From contig CP155577.1 of the NCBI GenBank assembly GCA_001306305.2, positions 3,021,501-3,085,500 on the forward strand: a stretch of 64,000 nucleotides of DNA. Direction: 5' to 3'. A program made the position numbers and the translations under genes. This DNA is from Citromicrobium bathyomarinum. GTDB lineage: Bacteria; Pseudomonadota; Alphaproteobacteria; Sphingomonadales; Sphingomonadaceae. A model generated the notes under the pieces. That model did no database searches, was not told the origin of the DNA, and was given only the letters and a program-made list of their open reading frames with translations. Shown in pieces: positions 15,464-23,049 of the stretch. The stretch's first letter is position 1; each line of letters opens with the position of its first letter.

Positions 15464-16189
15464 ATGCAAACCAAGAGCCTGACCGTCACCGAGATGGGCG
15501 AGAGCGGCAAGGGCCTCGCCCTGATCGCAACCCTCTCCGAAGTGGATCACCACGGCGACACCTACGAAAAGGGTGCATTCGGCTGGAGCGGCGATCAGTG
15601 GTGCCCGCTGCTGACCGCGCACAATGCCTGGGGCATGCCGTTCGGCAAGGCGCGCGTGTTCGAGGACGGCGATGCCGCCTACGCTGAGCTGCACCTCAAT
15701 CTGGACACGCAGACCGGCAAGGAATGGCATTCGGCGCTGAAGTTCGATCTGGCCAACGGCAAGTCGGTGCAGGAATGGAGTTACGGCTTCGACACGCTCG
15801 ACTTCGACTACCGCAAACGCGGAGATGATGACGTGCGCGTGCTCAAGCGGCTCGACGTGGTCGAAGTCTCGACCGTGGTGCGCGGCGCTGGTCGCGGGAC
15901 GCGCACGGTCGACATGAAGGGCCTCAAGGCGGCGATGAAGGATGGCGACTTCAGCACGATCACCCAGCAGCTGGGCGTGATGGCGGCGACGATCGATGCC
16001 GATCCGGCCAAGCTGAGCGCGACCGGGCTGAAGCAGCTGGGCGAGATCCACGCCAACCTGGGCACCGTCCTCGCGCTGGCCAATCGCGATCCGGAGGCCG
16101 AGGCGAAGGCGGCGGCGGAGATCGAGCGGATGGCGGGCAACGCCATCGCCCGCGATGCAATCCGGCGCGCCGAAGCCTTCATCGGCTGA
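15464..16189 (+). CDS. HK97-type prohead protease
   Basis: The 241-aa serine protease (family S78 type) matures the capsid by trimming scaffold segments. The likely catalytic residues are H53 (LLTAHNAWG) and S106 (QEWSYGF). The last 100 residues are helical and Ala-rich, as in fused protease-scaffold proteins, and may act as the delta/scaffold part. AGGAGG stands 9 nt before ATG 15464. It is the last gene of its operon: a hairpin follows. Confidence 0.88.
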   Translation: MQTKSLTVTEMGESGKGLALIATLSEVDHHGDTYEKGAFGWSGDQWCPLLTAHNAWGMPFGKARVFEDGDAAYAELHLNLDTQTGKEWHSALKFDLANGKSVQEWSYGFDTLDFDYRKRGDDDVRVLKRLDVVEVSTVVRGAGRGTRTVDMKGLKAAMKDGDFSTITQQLGVMAATIDADPAKLSATGLKQLGEIHANLGTVLALANRDPEAEAKAAAEIERMAGNAIARDAIRRAEAFIG

Positions 16190-16193
16190 GACG

Positions 16194-16223
16194 CCCTCAG
16201 AAGCCCCAGAACGGCTTCGAGGG
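16194..16223 (+). terminator. Hairpin after prohead protease
   Basis: The arms CCCTC-A-GAAGCC and GGCTTC-GAGGG pair around a 7-nt loop, giving an 11-bp stem with one bulged A. There is no clear T-run. It lies 5 bp after the protease stop and is kept in the right prophage (50608-50637). It probably ends or attenuates the packaging operon and may also serve the antisense nuclease gene on the other strand. Confidence 0.6.
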
Positions 16224-16322
16224 TACGGACGCCCCGGAAAGTTCGCCGAGGCACCCCTTAACGCGCCTTAAATGGCTCTCAGCAGGGTTTTGGATTGGAG
16301 GCGTCCGTTGATGGTGCGCAGG

Positions 16323-16688
16323 TCAGCCGCAGGGATGCCGTTCGCCCCGGTACGCTTCGGCGAGCCCCTCCCGCAGCAGCGCCTGCCCGACATCGCCCTG
16401 CGCCGTTTCGATCCGCGCCAGCGTTCGCCCGAAACAGTCGTGGCCGTCGCGGCGGATGATCACCGCCTCGCCATCGAGCAGCGCGACCAGGCGAGCGCGT
16501 GCCAGTATCGCCCGGCGGCGTTCGTCCGGGTCGGTCGCGTCCAGCTCCGGCGCGTCGATCTCCAGCAGCCTGATCTTCTCCCGATCGATCCACACCGTAT
16601 CGCCATCGTGGACGCAGGTTTCGCGCCGCGCTGGCGGCGGTGGGCAGACGGCGATCGCAAGGGCGGCGGCTGAAAGCAGGAGCGACAT
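16323..16688 (-). CDS. Antisense cargo gene: secreted thermonuclease-like (SNase) protein
   Basis: The 121-aa protein begins with a hydrophobic signal-like segment (about 2-15) ending in a Pro-rich stretch. The SNase fold is indicated by HDGDTVW (D28, D30, T31), REKIRLLEIDAPE (R40, D45, E48) and a later FGRTLARI with the second catalytic Arg. It would be exported and cut DNA/RNA with calcium. It stands antisense between the protease and capsid genes in both prophages, so it is likely transcribed from its own promoter as lysogenic cargo. Confidence 0.82.
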   Translation of the reverse strand: MSLLLSAAALAIAVCPPPPARRETCVHDGDTVWIDREKIRLLEIDAPELDATDPDERRRAILARARLVALLDGEAVIIRRDGHDCFGRTLARIETAQGDVGQALLREGLAEAYRGERHPCG

Positions 16689-16772
16689 TTCCGCTGTTTC
16701 CGCGATCGGGTTTGCCAGATCAAGCCAATCGCTCTAGTCCGGATGCAACCCGCCACCTGCGCCGCGCCCCGG

Positions 16773-16796
16773 CCACAGGAACGCGTTCCGGGTCCC
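16773..16796 (+). promoter_or_regulatory. Conserved dyad block before the head/tail operon
   Basis: This is the second copy in the left prophage of the block with dyad GGAACGCGTTCC (16778-16789), flanked by CCAC and GGGTCCC. It is 55 bp upstream of the capsid ATG, in the divergent space between the nuclease and capsid genes. I infer that the Mor-like activator binds here. Confidence 0.65.
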
Positions 16797-16851
16797 TCCA
16801 CTTCGGCACCATCGGCAAAGCGGTCTTCGTAATTCATACGGAGACAACGCA

Positions 16852-18174
16852 ATGGCCGGTATCAAGGATCTCTCGCTCAAGCAGGCGGAGGAAAAGCTCG
16901 CCACCATCCAGGACAACATGGGCACGGTGCTGAAGGAAGCATTGACCGACAATGGTCAGAAGGACTTCAGCAAGGTCACCTTCTTCGGCAGCGAAGTAAA
17001 AGGCTCGGTCGCGGTGGCCGAGAAGTTCCAGCAGCTCGACGCCGAAGCCAACGAGCTGGGCGAACACATCGACACGCTGCGCGGCGCGGAGAAGGCGGCG
17101 CAAAACTACGAAGCCCGCGAAAAGGGCATGCGCAACTTCCCGCTGCCCGGTGCCGGTGCAGATGGCCGCCCGGCCAATGTCGGCCAGTTCAAGTCGCTCG
17201 GCGCGCAGGCGGTTGAGACCAAGGCGTTCAAGCAGTGGCTCTCCGAAGGCTGCCCCGAGGGTATCTCGATGCAGTTCGAGAAGGCGCTGGCGTCCGACTT
17301 TATCGCGAGCGGCGCGCGTGGGCAGACGATCGGCAGCAAGGCGCTGATGTCGACCGCTGCGGGCTTCGCGCCGGAAAGCGTGCGGATGCCGGGCTTCGTC
17401 GAAATGCCGACCCGCCCGATCCAGCTGGTCGATATTCTTCCGCTCAACCGCACCGGCCAGACTTCCGTCAAGTACATGGAAGAAACCACCCGGACGCACG
17501 CGGCGGCGGAAACCGCCGAGGGCGCGGCGTTCAAGGAAGACGCTTTCGCCTTCACCGAACGCACCAGCGACGTGCGCAAGATCCCCACCAGCATCCCGGT
17601 GACCGACGAGCAGTTCGAAGACGTTCCGCTGATCGAGGGCTACATCAACAACCGCCTGCCCTTCAGCCTGCGCCAGCGCCTCGACTTCCAGGTCGGCATG
17701 GGCAACGGCGGCGCGCCCAACCTGCGCGGCATCTTCAACACGCCCGGCATTCTCACCCAAGCGATCGGCGCGGATGCTCCGGCAGACGCGTTCTTCAAGG
17801 CGATGACCAAGATCCGGGTCGAAGGCCGCGCGCTGCCGACGCACAACCTGATCCACCCCTACGACTGGCAGGACATCCGGCTGGAGCGCACGGCGGACGG
17901 GATATACATCTACGGTGCTCCGACCGAAGACCGCCCGGATCGCCTGTGGGGTCTGCCCGTCGTCCAGTACGAGCCGATGGGCCAAGGCAAGGGCCTGGTC
18001 GGCAGTTTCATGCCCGAATACATCGAGCTGGTCGAACGGCGCGGGATCGACATTCAGGTCGGCTACGTCAACGCGCAGTTCGCCGAGGGCAAGCGCACCG
18101 TGCGCGCCGACATGCGCGCCGCGCTGCCGGTCTATCGCCCGAGCGCCTTCTCCGAGGTCAACCTCACCGAATAG
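16852..18174 (+). CDS. Major capsid protein, HK97 fold
   Basis: The 440-aa protein has an N-terminal coiled-coil region (about 1-90, LSLKQAEEKLATIQ and EANELGEHIDTLRGAEKA) acting as scaffold, then a mature HK97-like part with PEPTIDE-like signatures such as VPVTDEQFEDVPLIEGYINNRL-type E-loop/spine segments and a C-terminal EVNLTE. Cleavage by the upstream protease is expected after about residue 100. CGGAG is the RBS for ATG 16852. The right copy (441 aa) is clearly homologous but among the more diverged pairs. Confidence 0.88.
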   Translation: MAGIKDLSLKQAEEKLATIQDNMGTVLKEALTDNGQKDFSKVTFFGSEVKGSVAVAEKFQQLDAEANELGEHIDTLRGAEKAAQNYEAREKGMRNFPLPGAGADGRPANVGQFKSLGAQAVETKAFKQWLSEGCPEGISMQFEKALASDFIASGARGQTIGSKALMSTAAGFAPESVRMPGFVEMPTRPIQLVDILPLNRTGQTSVKYMEETTRTHAAAETAEGAAFKEDAFAFTERTSDVRKIPTSIPVTDEQFEDVPLIEGYINNRLPFSLRQRLDFQVGMGNGGAPNLRGIFNTPGILTQAIGADAPADAFFKAMTKIRVEGRALPTHNLIHPYDWQDIRLERTADGIYIYGAPTEDRPDRLWGLPVVQYEPMGQGKGLVGSFMPEYIELVERRGIDIQVGYVNAQFAEGKRTVRADMRAALPVYRPSAFSEVNLTE

Positions 18175-18319
18175 CCGCCTTCGGCGATCGGGCCGCGTCC
18201 GCCCGGTCGCCGTTCCAGTCGGGGCGGGTCGATGATCCCCGATCCGTCCCGGCTCTCGGTGAGGCCCGGCTTTCCTGCCCGGCGGCCAGGCCTCTCCCAG
18301 AGCTTCAGGAGACACTCAC
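18175..18319 (+). other. GC-rich intergenic stretch after capsid gene
   Basis: This 145-bp gap separates the capsid gene from the next head gene. It contains short GC-rich inverted repeats (for example GGGATCATCGACCCGCCC on the complementary strand) but no gene or clear terminator. It is strongly conserved in the right prophage, so it may hold an mRNA processing or attenuation structure. An AGGAG RBS closes it. Confidence 0.4.
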
Positions 18320-18871
18320 ATGAAAATCGCAGGTTCGCAGGTTCGCATCCGCACGTTCGAGGCAGCGGCGATCGCGCTTGGCGGCGATGCCGACGTAGTC
18401 GCCGACACCGCGCTCGATGCTGCCGAGGACACCGAAGTGCTCGCCACCGCTTTCGACGGGCAGCCCGACGTAGCGCGCAACGTCACTGTGAAAGGCAACG
18501 ATGCCAACGTCACGGGCGACGTTGTGGTCGAAGGCTTCGATCTGGACGGCGGCGCGATCACCGAGACGATCGCCCTCAACGGCGCAACGCTGGTCGCGGG
18601 CAATCGCGCCTTCGCTGAGATCACCGCAATCACCCTGCCGCCCTACGACACCGCCAACACCGAGCGGGTCCGGATTGGCCTGGGCGCGAAGATCGGCCTG
18701 CCGGTACGTCTGAACCGCGACACGGTGATCGCCGCCTTCCTCGACAATGTGCGCGAGGCCACGCGGCCCACGGTGGCGACCTCGCTCGCTACGCTCAGCG
18801 CCAACACGGTGACGCTCGACAGCGCGCTCGATGGCAGCGGCGTGCTGGTCGACTTCTACGAGACCCAGTGA
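18320..18871 (+). CDS. Putative head decoration or stabilisation protein
   Basis: The 183-aa protein is rich in Thr, Val, Ala and Asp with many alternating beta-like segments and no Cys, lying directly behind the capsid gene. That composition and position suit a capsid decoration protein, but I see no family signature. The RBS is AGGAG at 8 nt. Conserved in the right prophage with scattered substitutions. Confidence 0.6.
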   Translation: MKIAGSQVRIRTFEAAAIALGGDADVVADTALDAAEDTEVLATAFDGQPDVARNVTVKGNDANVTGDVVVEGFDLDGGAITETIALNGATLVAGNRAFAEITAITLPPYDTANTERVRIGLGAKIGLPVRLNRDTVIAAFLDNVREATRPTVATSLATLSANTVTLDSALDGSGVLVDFYETQ

Positions 18872-18924
18872 CGCCGCTGCTGCGCGCCGCCCTGTTCGCC
18901 TTGTCCAACCAGGAGACCACGAAA

Positions 18925-19524
18925 ATGCCCAAGCACCAGATCGCCGCCCAGCGGCTTTACCTCACCGCCGACAGGCAGGCCCTCGTCCCGGCAGGCCACG
19001 ATGAAGCGGCGATCCTCTACGCCAACGAGGGCACGATCATCCCCGAATCGGCGTGCGAGATGTTCGGCCTGAAGGACGGCCAGCTGCCCGGCGGCAAGAA
19101 GGCCAGCGCGAAGGGCGCAGCCAAGGCCGCGCCGCCGCCTCCGAACAAGGGCGCGCCGCCTCCGCCGAACAAGGCCGCACCGACGCCCCCGAACAAGGGC
19201 GCGCCGCCTTCGCCGAACAAGGCCGCGAAGGTGCCGGAGGACAAGGTGATCAAGCTGGGCGAAGGCAAGGCCGACGCCGCCGATGGAGGCACGGCGAAAG
19301 CGCCCGAGCTGACCGACATCGACGGGATCGGCCCGGCGACCGCCAAGGCCCTGATCGGGGCAGGCATCGCCGGGGTCGCGGGCCTTGCCGCCGTCGACCT
19401 CGCCAACCGGCCCGAGATCGAGGGGCTGGCCAGCACCTTCGACTGGGGCAGCTCGATCGCTGCCGCCAAGGCTCTGGTTGGCTCCACCGATGACGAAGCC
19501 GCCGCGACGGACGAAGAAGAATGA
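18925..19524 (+). CDS. Pro-rich repeat protein with C-terminal helix-hairpin-helix
   Basis: ATG 18925 is chosen over an upstream GTG because AGGAG lies before it and similarity to the right copy begins here. The 199-aa protein has an N-terminal globular part (1-65), four tandem nine-residue Pro/Asn/Lys units (PPPPNKGA type, about 75-115), an acidic linker and a helix-hairpin-helix (LTDIDGIGPATAKALIGAGI, about 139-158). Such HhH domains bind DNA or proteins without sequence preference. It could be a minor head protein touching packaged DNA; this is inference. Confidence 0.65.
   Translation: MPKHQIAAQRLYLTADRQALVPAGHDEAAILYANEGTIIPESACEMFGLKDGQLPGGKKASAKGAAKAAPPPPNKGAPPPPNKAAPTPPNKGAPPSPNKAAKVPEDKVIKLGEGKADAADGGTAKAPELTDIDGIGPATAKALIGAGIAGVAGLAAVDLANRPEIEGLASTFDWGSSIAAAKALVGSTDDEAAATDEEE
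19045..19240 (+). repeat. Tandem 27-bp coding repeats
   Basis: Inside the preceding gene, four imperfect units encode a PPPPNKGA-like motif (roughly 19131-19235). The right prophage also has four units but with different substitutions. This is a low-complexity linker, not a noncoding repeat. Confidence 0.6.
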
Positions 19525-19754
19525 CGACGCGGGTCACTGTCTCCACCGGCGATCATCGCGCCGCCGTGCTCGCCTTTCCACTGAAGGATGGCGAGCCGGT
19601 CGGCGGCGAGGCGTACAGCCAGCTCGGCGTGGTGGAGCCGCATTCGACCGGCGAGTTCGCCGCTCATTCCGGCCAGGACATTCTGGTGCGCGAGGAAGCG
19701 CTGCCCGAGGCGGCTGCCGAGGCTGACACCGCGCGCGAAGAGGAAGCGGCCTGA
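19521..19754 (+). CDS. Small head protein candidate, 77 aa
   Basis: ATG 19521 overlaps the previous stop by 4 bp. The product has a beta-rich N-terminal half and a strongly acidic C-terminus. It lies among head completion genes; no family recognised. The right copy keeps the N-terminal half and diverges in the tail. Confidence 0.6.
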   Translation: MTTRVTVSTGDHRAAVLAFPLKDGEPVGGEAYSQLGVVEPHSTGEFAAHSGQDILVREEALPEAAAEADTAREEEAA

Positions 19755-20320
19755 TGTCGCTCCTCGATCGGGTCAAGGAACGCGCGGCAAGCGATCTGCC
19801 GGACGCCGAGCTGCAAGCGATGATCGATGCGATCACCGCCGAGCTTGACGGGCGTTTCGGCCCGATCGGGGAGACGACGGTCAAGATCGGCGATCCGGGT
19901 GAACCGGCATCGAGCGCGATGCGCCATCTGCGCCTGGTCAGGCCTGCCGACGCCGCGCAGCCGATCACAATCGTCGAACGCAATCCGGGCAACTCCGGGG
20001 CGGATGGCGATCGCACCACGCTGGACGCTGACGATTTCGAGCTGCTGCACGATGGCCGCACGCTGCTGCGTCTGACCAGCGGCCCGAACGGATCGCACTA
20101 CTGGGCTCCGCTGGTCGAGGTGACCTACACGCCGCAGGCCAACGCCGCCGCGCGCGAGGAGGCGACGATCAAGCTGATCCAGCTCGACCTCTCCTATCGC
20201 GGCGGGCTGAAGAGCGAGAAGGCGGGCGATTATTCGTTCACCCTCTCGGGCGACATCGCCGCCGATCGCGAGGCGATCCTGAAGACGCTGGAAGACCGGC
20301 GCGGGATGGTGATGGCTTGA
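19754..20320 (+). CDS. Head-tail connector candidate, 188 aa
   Basis: TGATG coupling with the previous gene. The first 40 residues are helical (VKERAASDLPDAELQAMIDAITAELDGRFG), like connector proteins of the gp6/adaptor type, followed by a beta-rich body. Position after the capsid genes and before the closure protein supports a head completion role. Nearly identical in the right prophage. Confidence 0.65.
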   Translation: MSLLDRVKERAASDLPDAELQAMIDAITAELDGRFGPIGETTVKIGDPGEPASSAMRHLRLVRPADAAQPITIVERNPGNSGADGDRTTLDADDFELLHDGRTLLRLTSGPNGSHYWAPLVEVTYTPQANAAAREEATIKLIQLDLSYRGGLKSEKAGDYSFTLSGDIAADREAILKTLEDRRGMVMA

Positions 20321-20511
20321 TCGCGCTCTCGATCCTCTACCTGCTCGGTGCGGCAATTGTGCTCTTTCTTAGTGCTCCGTGGGATCACTATCAGGCGAGC
20401 ACGTGGTCGGCGGCGATCGTCATTGCGATCATCTGGCCGTTGGCTGCGGTGCTGCTCCTCCTCGGGATGATTGTCGATCTCATACTCGGCCTTCGCAGGC
20501 GTCCGCGATGA
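20317..20511 (+). CDS. Small two-span membrane protein, 64 aa
   Basis: The start is TTG 20317 in a TTGA overlap. Two hydrophobic segments (about 3-20 and 32-56) and a basic C-terminal RRRPR predict an inner membrane protein, odd among head genes. It could be an extra holin/antiholin or an exclusion function. The right copy is similar with conservative changes. Confidence 0.55.
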   Translation: MIALSILYLLGAAIVLFLSAPWDHYQASTWSAAIVIAIIWPLAAVLLLLGMIVDLILGLRRRPR

Positions 20512-20855
20512 TCGCGCAGCGGCTCACCATGCGCGCCGCGATCGAGCGCGATCAGGCGACGGGCAAGGATGCCTGGGGCGGCAAGCCCGCACCGCAGTTC
20601 GAGACGCTGCACGAGGCGCTGCCGTGCTTCGCCTGGTCGAAGGCGAGCCGCGAGCTGGCGGACGGGGGTAAGACTGCGATGATCGAGGACGCGCGCGTGA
20701 TGTTCGCGAAGGGCGCGGACGTTGCCGAGGGCGATGTCATCACCGCGATCAGCGACCGCAAAGGCACCGTCCTGATCCCCGGTCGGCTGAAGATCGAAGG
20801 CCCGCCGCAGTTCAAGCACACGCACATCGAAGCCGCGCTTCAGAGGATCGGGTGA
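20508..20855 (+). CDS. Head-tail adaptor (head closure) protein
   Basis: ATG 20508 overlaps the previous stop by 4 bp. The 115-aa protein starts LTMRAAIERDQATGKDAWGG, typical of SPP1 gp16-like head-closure proteins, and continues as a beta barrel-like chain (DARVMFAKGADVAEGDVI). It should seal the connector below the portal. Conserved in the right prophage. Confidence 0.7.
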   Translation: MIAQRLTMRAAIERDQATGKDAWGGKPAPQFETLHEALPCFAWSKASRELADGGKTAMIEDARVMFAKGADVAEGDVITAISDRKGTVLIPGRLKIEGPPQFKHTHIEAALQRIG

Positions 20856-21013
20856 TGGTGATCCCTCCGGAGAAACACGACTGGCGTGGAGAGCAGATCA
20901 GAAGGCGGATGCATCGCGCTGCTCGCCGGGAAATGATCGGCTGCGCATGTGCGGCTTACGGTCTGCTTTTTGCCTTCGCTGGTTTCGCCTGGCTGCTCGG
21001 GAGCGTCTGGTGA
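20855..21013 (+). CDS. Small membrane protein, 52 aa
   Basis: TGATG coupling at 20855 and TGATG exit at 21013. A basic first half (many Arg) is followed by a hydrophobic segment (about 27-49). The right prophage has a different 45-aa single-span protein in exactly this slot, so the position is kept while the sequence is replaced. Function unknown. Confidence 0.55.
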   Translation: MVIPPEKHDWRGEQIRRRMHRAARREMIGCACAAYGLLFAFAGFAWLLGSVW

Positions 21014-21450
21014 TGGCCGAGCAGTCCCTCAAATGGAACGGCGATGCGCTCAGCGCGAAGATGAAGCGCGCGCAGATCAGGGGCGTCAACGGCACGATGG
21101 CGCTGTGCGTCCAGGACGCGAAGGCGAACCATCCCTGGCAGAACCAGACCGGCGTGCTGGAAGGCAGCTACGATATTGCCGAGGGCGCGCATCCGGAAGG
21201 CACCGGGGTCGCGGGCACGTGGGGATCGCAGGGCGTCAAATACGCGCTGGCGCAGGAGCTGGGCGCGACGATCGTGCCGGTGAAGGCGAAGGCGCTGGCG
21301 ATCCCGCAGCCCGATGGCAGCGTGCGCTTCGTCAAGCGGGTGGTGATCCCGCCGCGCCCCGCGCTGCGCCCGGCTGCCGATCGCAATTATCCCAAGCTGC
21401 CCGAGATGATCCGGCGCGCTTTCGACGCCGACGGGGAGGCCGCGCGATGA
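21013..21450 (+). CDS. HK97 gp10-like head-tail joining protein
   Basis: The 145-aa protein begins MAEQSLKWNGDALSAKMKRAQ and ends with PPRPALRPAADRNYPK, the conserved RP-x-LRPA segment of the HK97 gp10 family that joins heads to tails. The N-terminal half matches the right copy, but the C-terminal half is replaced (145 versus 167 aa). ATG 21013 is used because homology starts there. Confidence 0.75.
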   Translation: MAEQSLKWNGDALSAKMKRAQIRGVNGTMALCVQDAKANHPWQNQTGVLEGSYDIAEGAHPEGTGVAGTWGSQGVKYALAQELGATIVPVKAKALAIPQPDGSVRFVKRVVIPPRPALRPAADRNYPKLPEMIRRAFDADGEAAR

Positions 21451-21878
21451 GCGAGCCGGCCGATCTGGAAGCGGGCCTGCTCGCCTACCTGCTCAACCAG
21501 GGCACCGTCACCGCAGAGGTGGCCGGGCGCGTCTTCGCGGGCGAGCTGCCTGCCGACGAGACCGCCGCCATGCCGCGCGGCGCGATCGTGCTGAAGGCGA
21601 GCGGCGGCGTCTCGCTCACCGCCGAGAGCGAGAACGACCACGACACCCAGCGGATCGACCTGTTCACCTTCGGCGCAACCCCGCGCGAGGCCGCGACGAT
21701 CATGCGCACCGCCGCGCTCGCGCTGCGCCGCCTCAAGCGTGGGATCTACGGCGGCGTCCTGATCCACTGGGTCAACCCGGCGGGCGGCTCTGCCCAGGGC
21801 CGCGAGCCGGGCACCGAATGGCCGCGTCACTTCCAGTCTTTTCAGGCCCTGCACGGCCTCACCCAAGTCCAACCCTAG
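21447..21878 (+). CDS. Tail terminator-like protein (DUF3168 type)
   Basis: The 143-aa protein has a helical N-terminus, a GELP...PRGAIVLKASGG strand region, ENDHDTQRIDLFTFG and a helix with MRTAALALRRLKR, as in DUF3168 tail terminators (lambda gpU type). It should cap the tail tube and set its end. 4-bp overlap with the gp10-like gene. Confidence 0.7.
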   Translation: MSEPADLEAGLLAYLLNQGTVTAEVAGRVFAGELPADETAAMPRGAIVLKASGGVSLTAESENDHDTQRIDLFTFGATPREAATIMRTAALALRRLKRGIYGGVLIHWVNPAGGSAQGREPGTEWPRHFQSFQALHGLTQVQP

Positions 21879-21890
21879 GAGACCTTCGCC

Positions 21891-22499
21891 ATGACTCCCT
21901 TCGAAATCATCTGCGCCCCGCTGACGGTGTACATCGCCGATGTCGGCACCGCGTTCCCCACGCTGGACGAATCGCCCGGCGCGGGCTGGACGCTGCTGGG
22001 CACCAACGGAACCCGGTCCTACGAAGTCGGCGGGGTGACCGTCAGCCACTCGAAGACGTTCTCCAAGGTCCGCACAGACGGCGCCACCGGCCCGGTCAAG
22101 GCGAGCCTCGACGAAGAAGACCTGATGTTCCGGGTCAATATCCTCGATCTCAGCCTGGAGGCCTACAGCCACGTCCTCAACGGCAATCCGATCACCACCA
22201 CGGCGGCGGGTTCGGGCTCGATGGGGTTCAAGAAGATCGGCCTTTCGCAGAGCGTGGGCCGCACGCGTGAATTCGCGCTGATCGCGCGGGGCCTGTCGCC
22301 CTACGACGAGGCGTTCCCGCTCCAGTACTGTGTGCCGCGCTGCTACGACAGCGGCAGCCCGGAACCGGTGTTCAAGAAGGGCGGGACCGGCGCTTCGCTG
22401 CGGCTGGAGATGACCGCGCTGGAAGACCTGAGCGAAGGCGTGAGCGAAGACGAACGCTTCGGCTACATCCTCGCTGGCAACGCCGCCGCGCTCGCCTGA
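21891..22499 (+). CDS. Major tail (tube) protein
   Basis: The 202-aa protein lies between the terminator and chaperones, where siphophages encode the tube subunit. AGGAG is a strong RBS, as expected for an abundant protein. It contains paired strands around GTRSYEVGGVTV and a DLSLEAYSHVLNG segment. A clear paralogue lies at 29215 near the tail tip genes. Identical or nearly so in the right prophage. Confidence 0.75.
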   Translation: MTPFEIICAPLTVYIADVGTAFPTLDESPGAGWTLLGTNGTRSYEVGGVTVSHSKTFSKVRTDGATGPVKASLDEEDLMFRVNILDLSLEAYSHVLNGNPITTTAAGSGSMGFKKIGLSQSVGRTREFALIARGLSPYDEAFPLQYCVPRCYDSGSPEPVFKKGGTGASLRLEMTALEDLSEGVSEDERFGYILAGNAAALA

Positions 22500-22530
22500 T
22501 CCACCCGACCTCTAGACCGGAGAGCCGATC

Positions 22531-23049
22531 ATGGATCAGGCCAGCCCCGCGCCGCTGCTCGACCTCGACACGCTGACCACGCGCAATTTCATTGCGATCG
22601 ACGGCCAGCGGTATTTCATCCGATCGCCCGACGAGCTGAGCGTGATCGAGAGCCACCGCTTCGTGCGCTGGGTCGATCGCGTGCAGGCGCTGCAAAAGGC
22701 GGACCCCGGCCAAGACGAGGAGGCGCAGGACACCCGCTCTGCCGAGCTGGCGGAGCTGGTCAATACGATCGTGCGGGGCGCGGTGATCGATCTGCCCGAA
22801 GAGGTCTTCGCCAAGCTGAGCGGCGCGCAGCGCTGGTCGGTGGTGGACGTTTTTACCGCGCTCCTGATGCGGCGGGCCGTCGCCGTGTCGGGAGCGATGC
22901 ACAAGGCGGCGGGGACGTGGACTCCGGAGATGGAGAGCGCGCTCGGATCGATTGGGGCGAGCAGCTCCCCCGGCTGGTTCGGTTCTTTGGTGGCAGCCCT
23001 CTCGAATGGCTGGAAAGCACTCCGATCGGGCTGGTTCGCGCGTTCGTGA
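22531..23049 (+). CDS. Tail assembly chaperone, upstream frame (gpG-like)
   Basis: The 172-aa protein stands between tube and tape measure genes. The first 145 residues are shared with the right copy; the last 25 differ in sequence, which coincides with the overlap by the next frame. That pattern fits a chaperone whose useful extension is read in the -1 frame. RBS GGAG 9 nt upstream. It should coat the tape measure during tail assembly. Confidence 0.75.
   Translation: MDQASPAPLLDLDTLTTRNFIAIDGQRYFIRSPDELSVIESHRFVRWVDRVQALQKADPGQDEEAQDTRSAELAELVNTIVRGAVIDLPEEVFAKLSGAQRWSVVDVFTALLMRRAVAVSGAMHKAAGTWTPEMESALGSIGASSSPGWFGSLVAALSNGWKALRSGWFARS

Noticed and set aside
16272-16673. 133-aa sense-strand frame opposite the nuclease
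   Set aside because: Antisense shadow of the SNase-like gene, whose catalytic motifs are clear.
19045-19240. Direct repeats considered as a CRISPR or regulatory array
   Set aside because: The repeats are contiguous, 27 bp, in frame and encode a Pro/Asn/Lys linker with no spacers.
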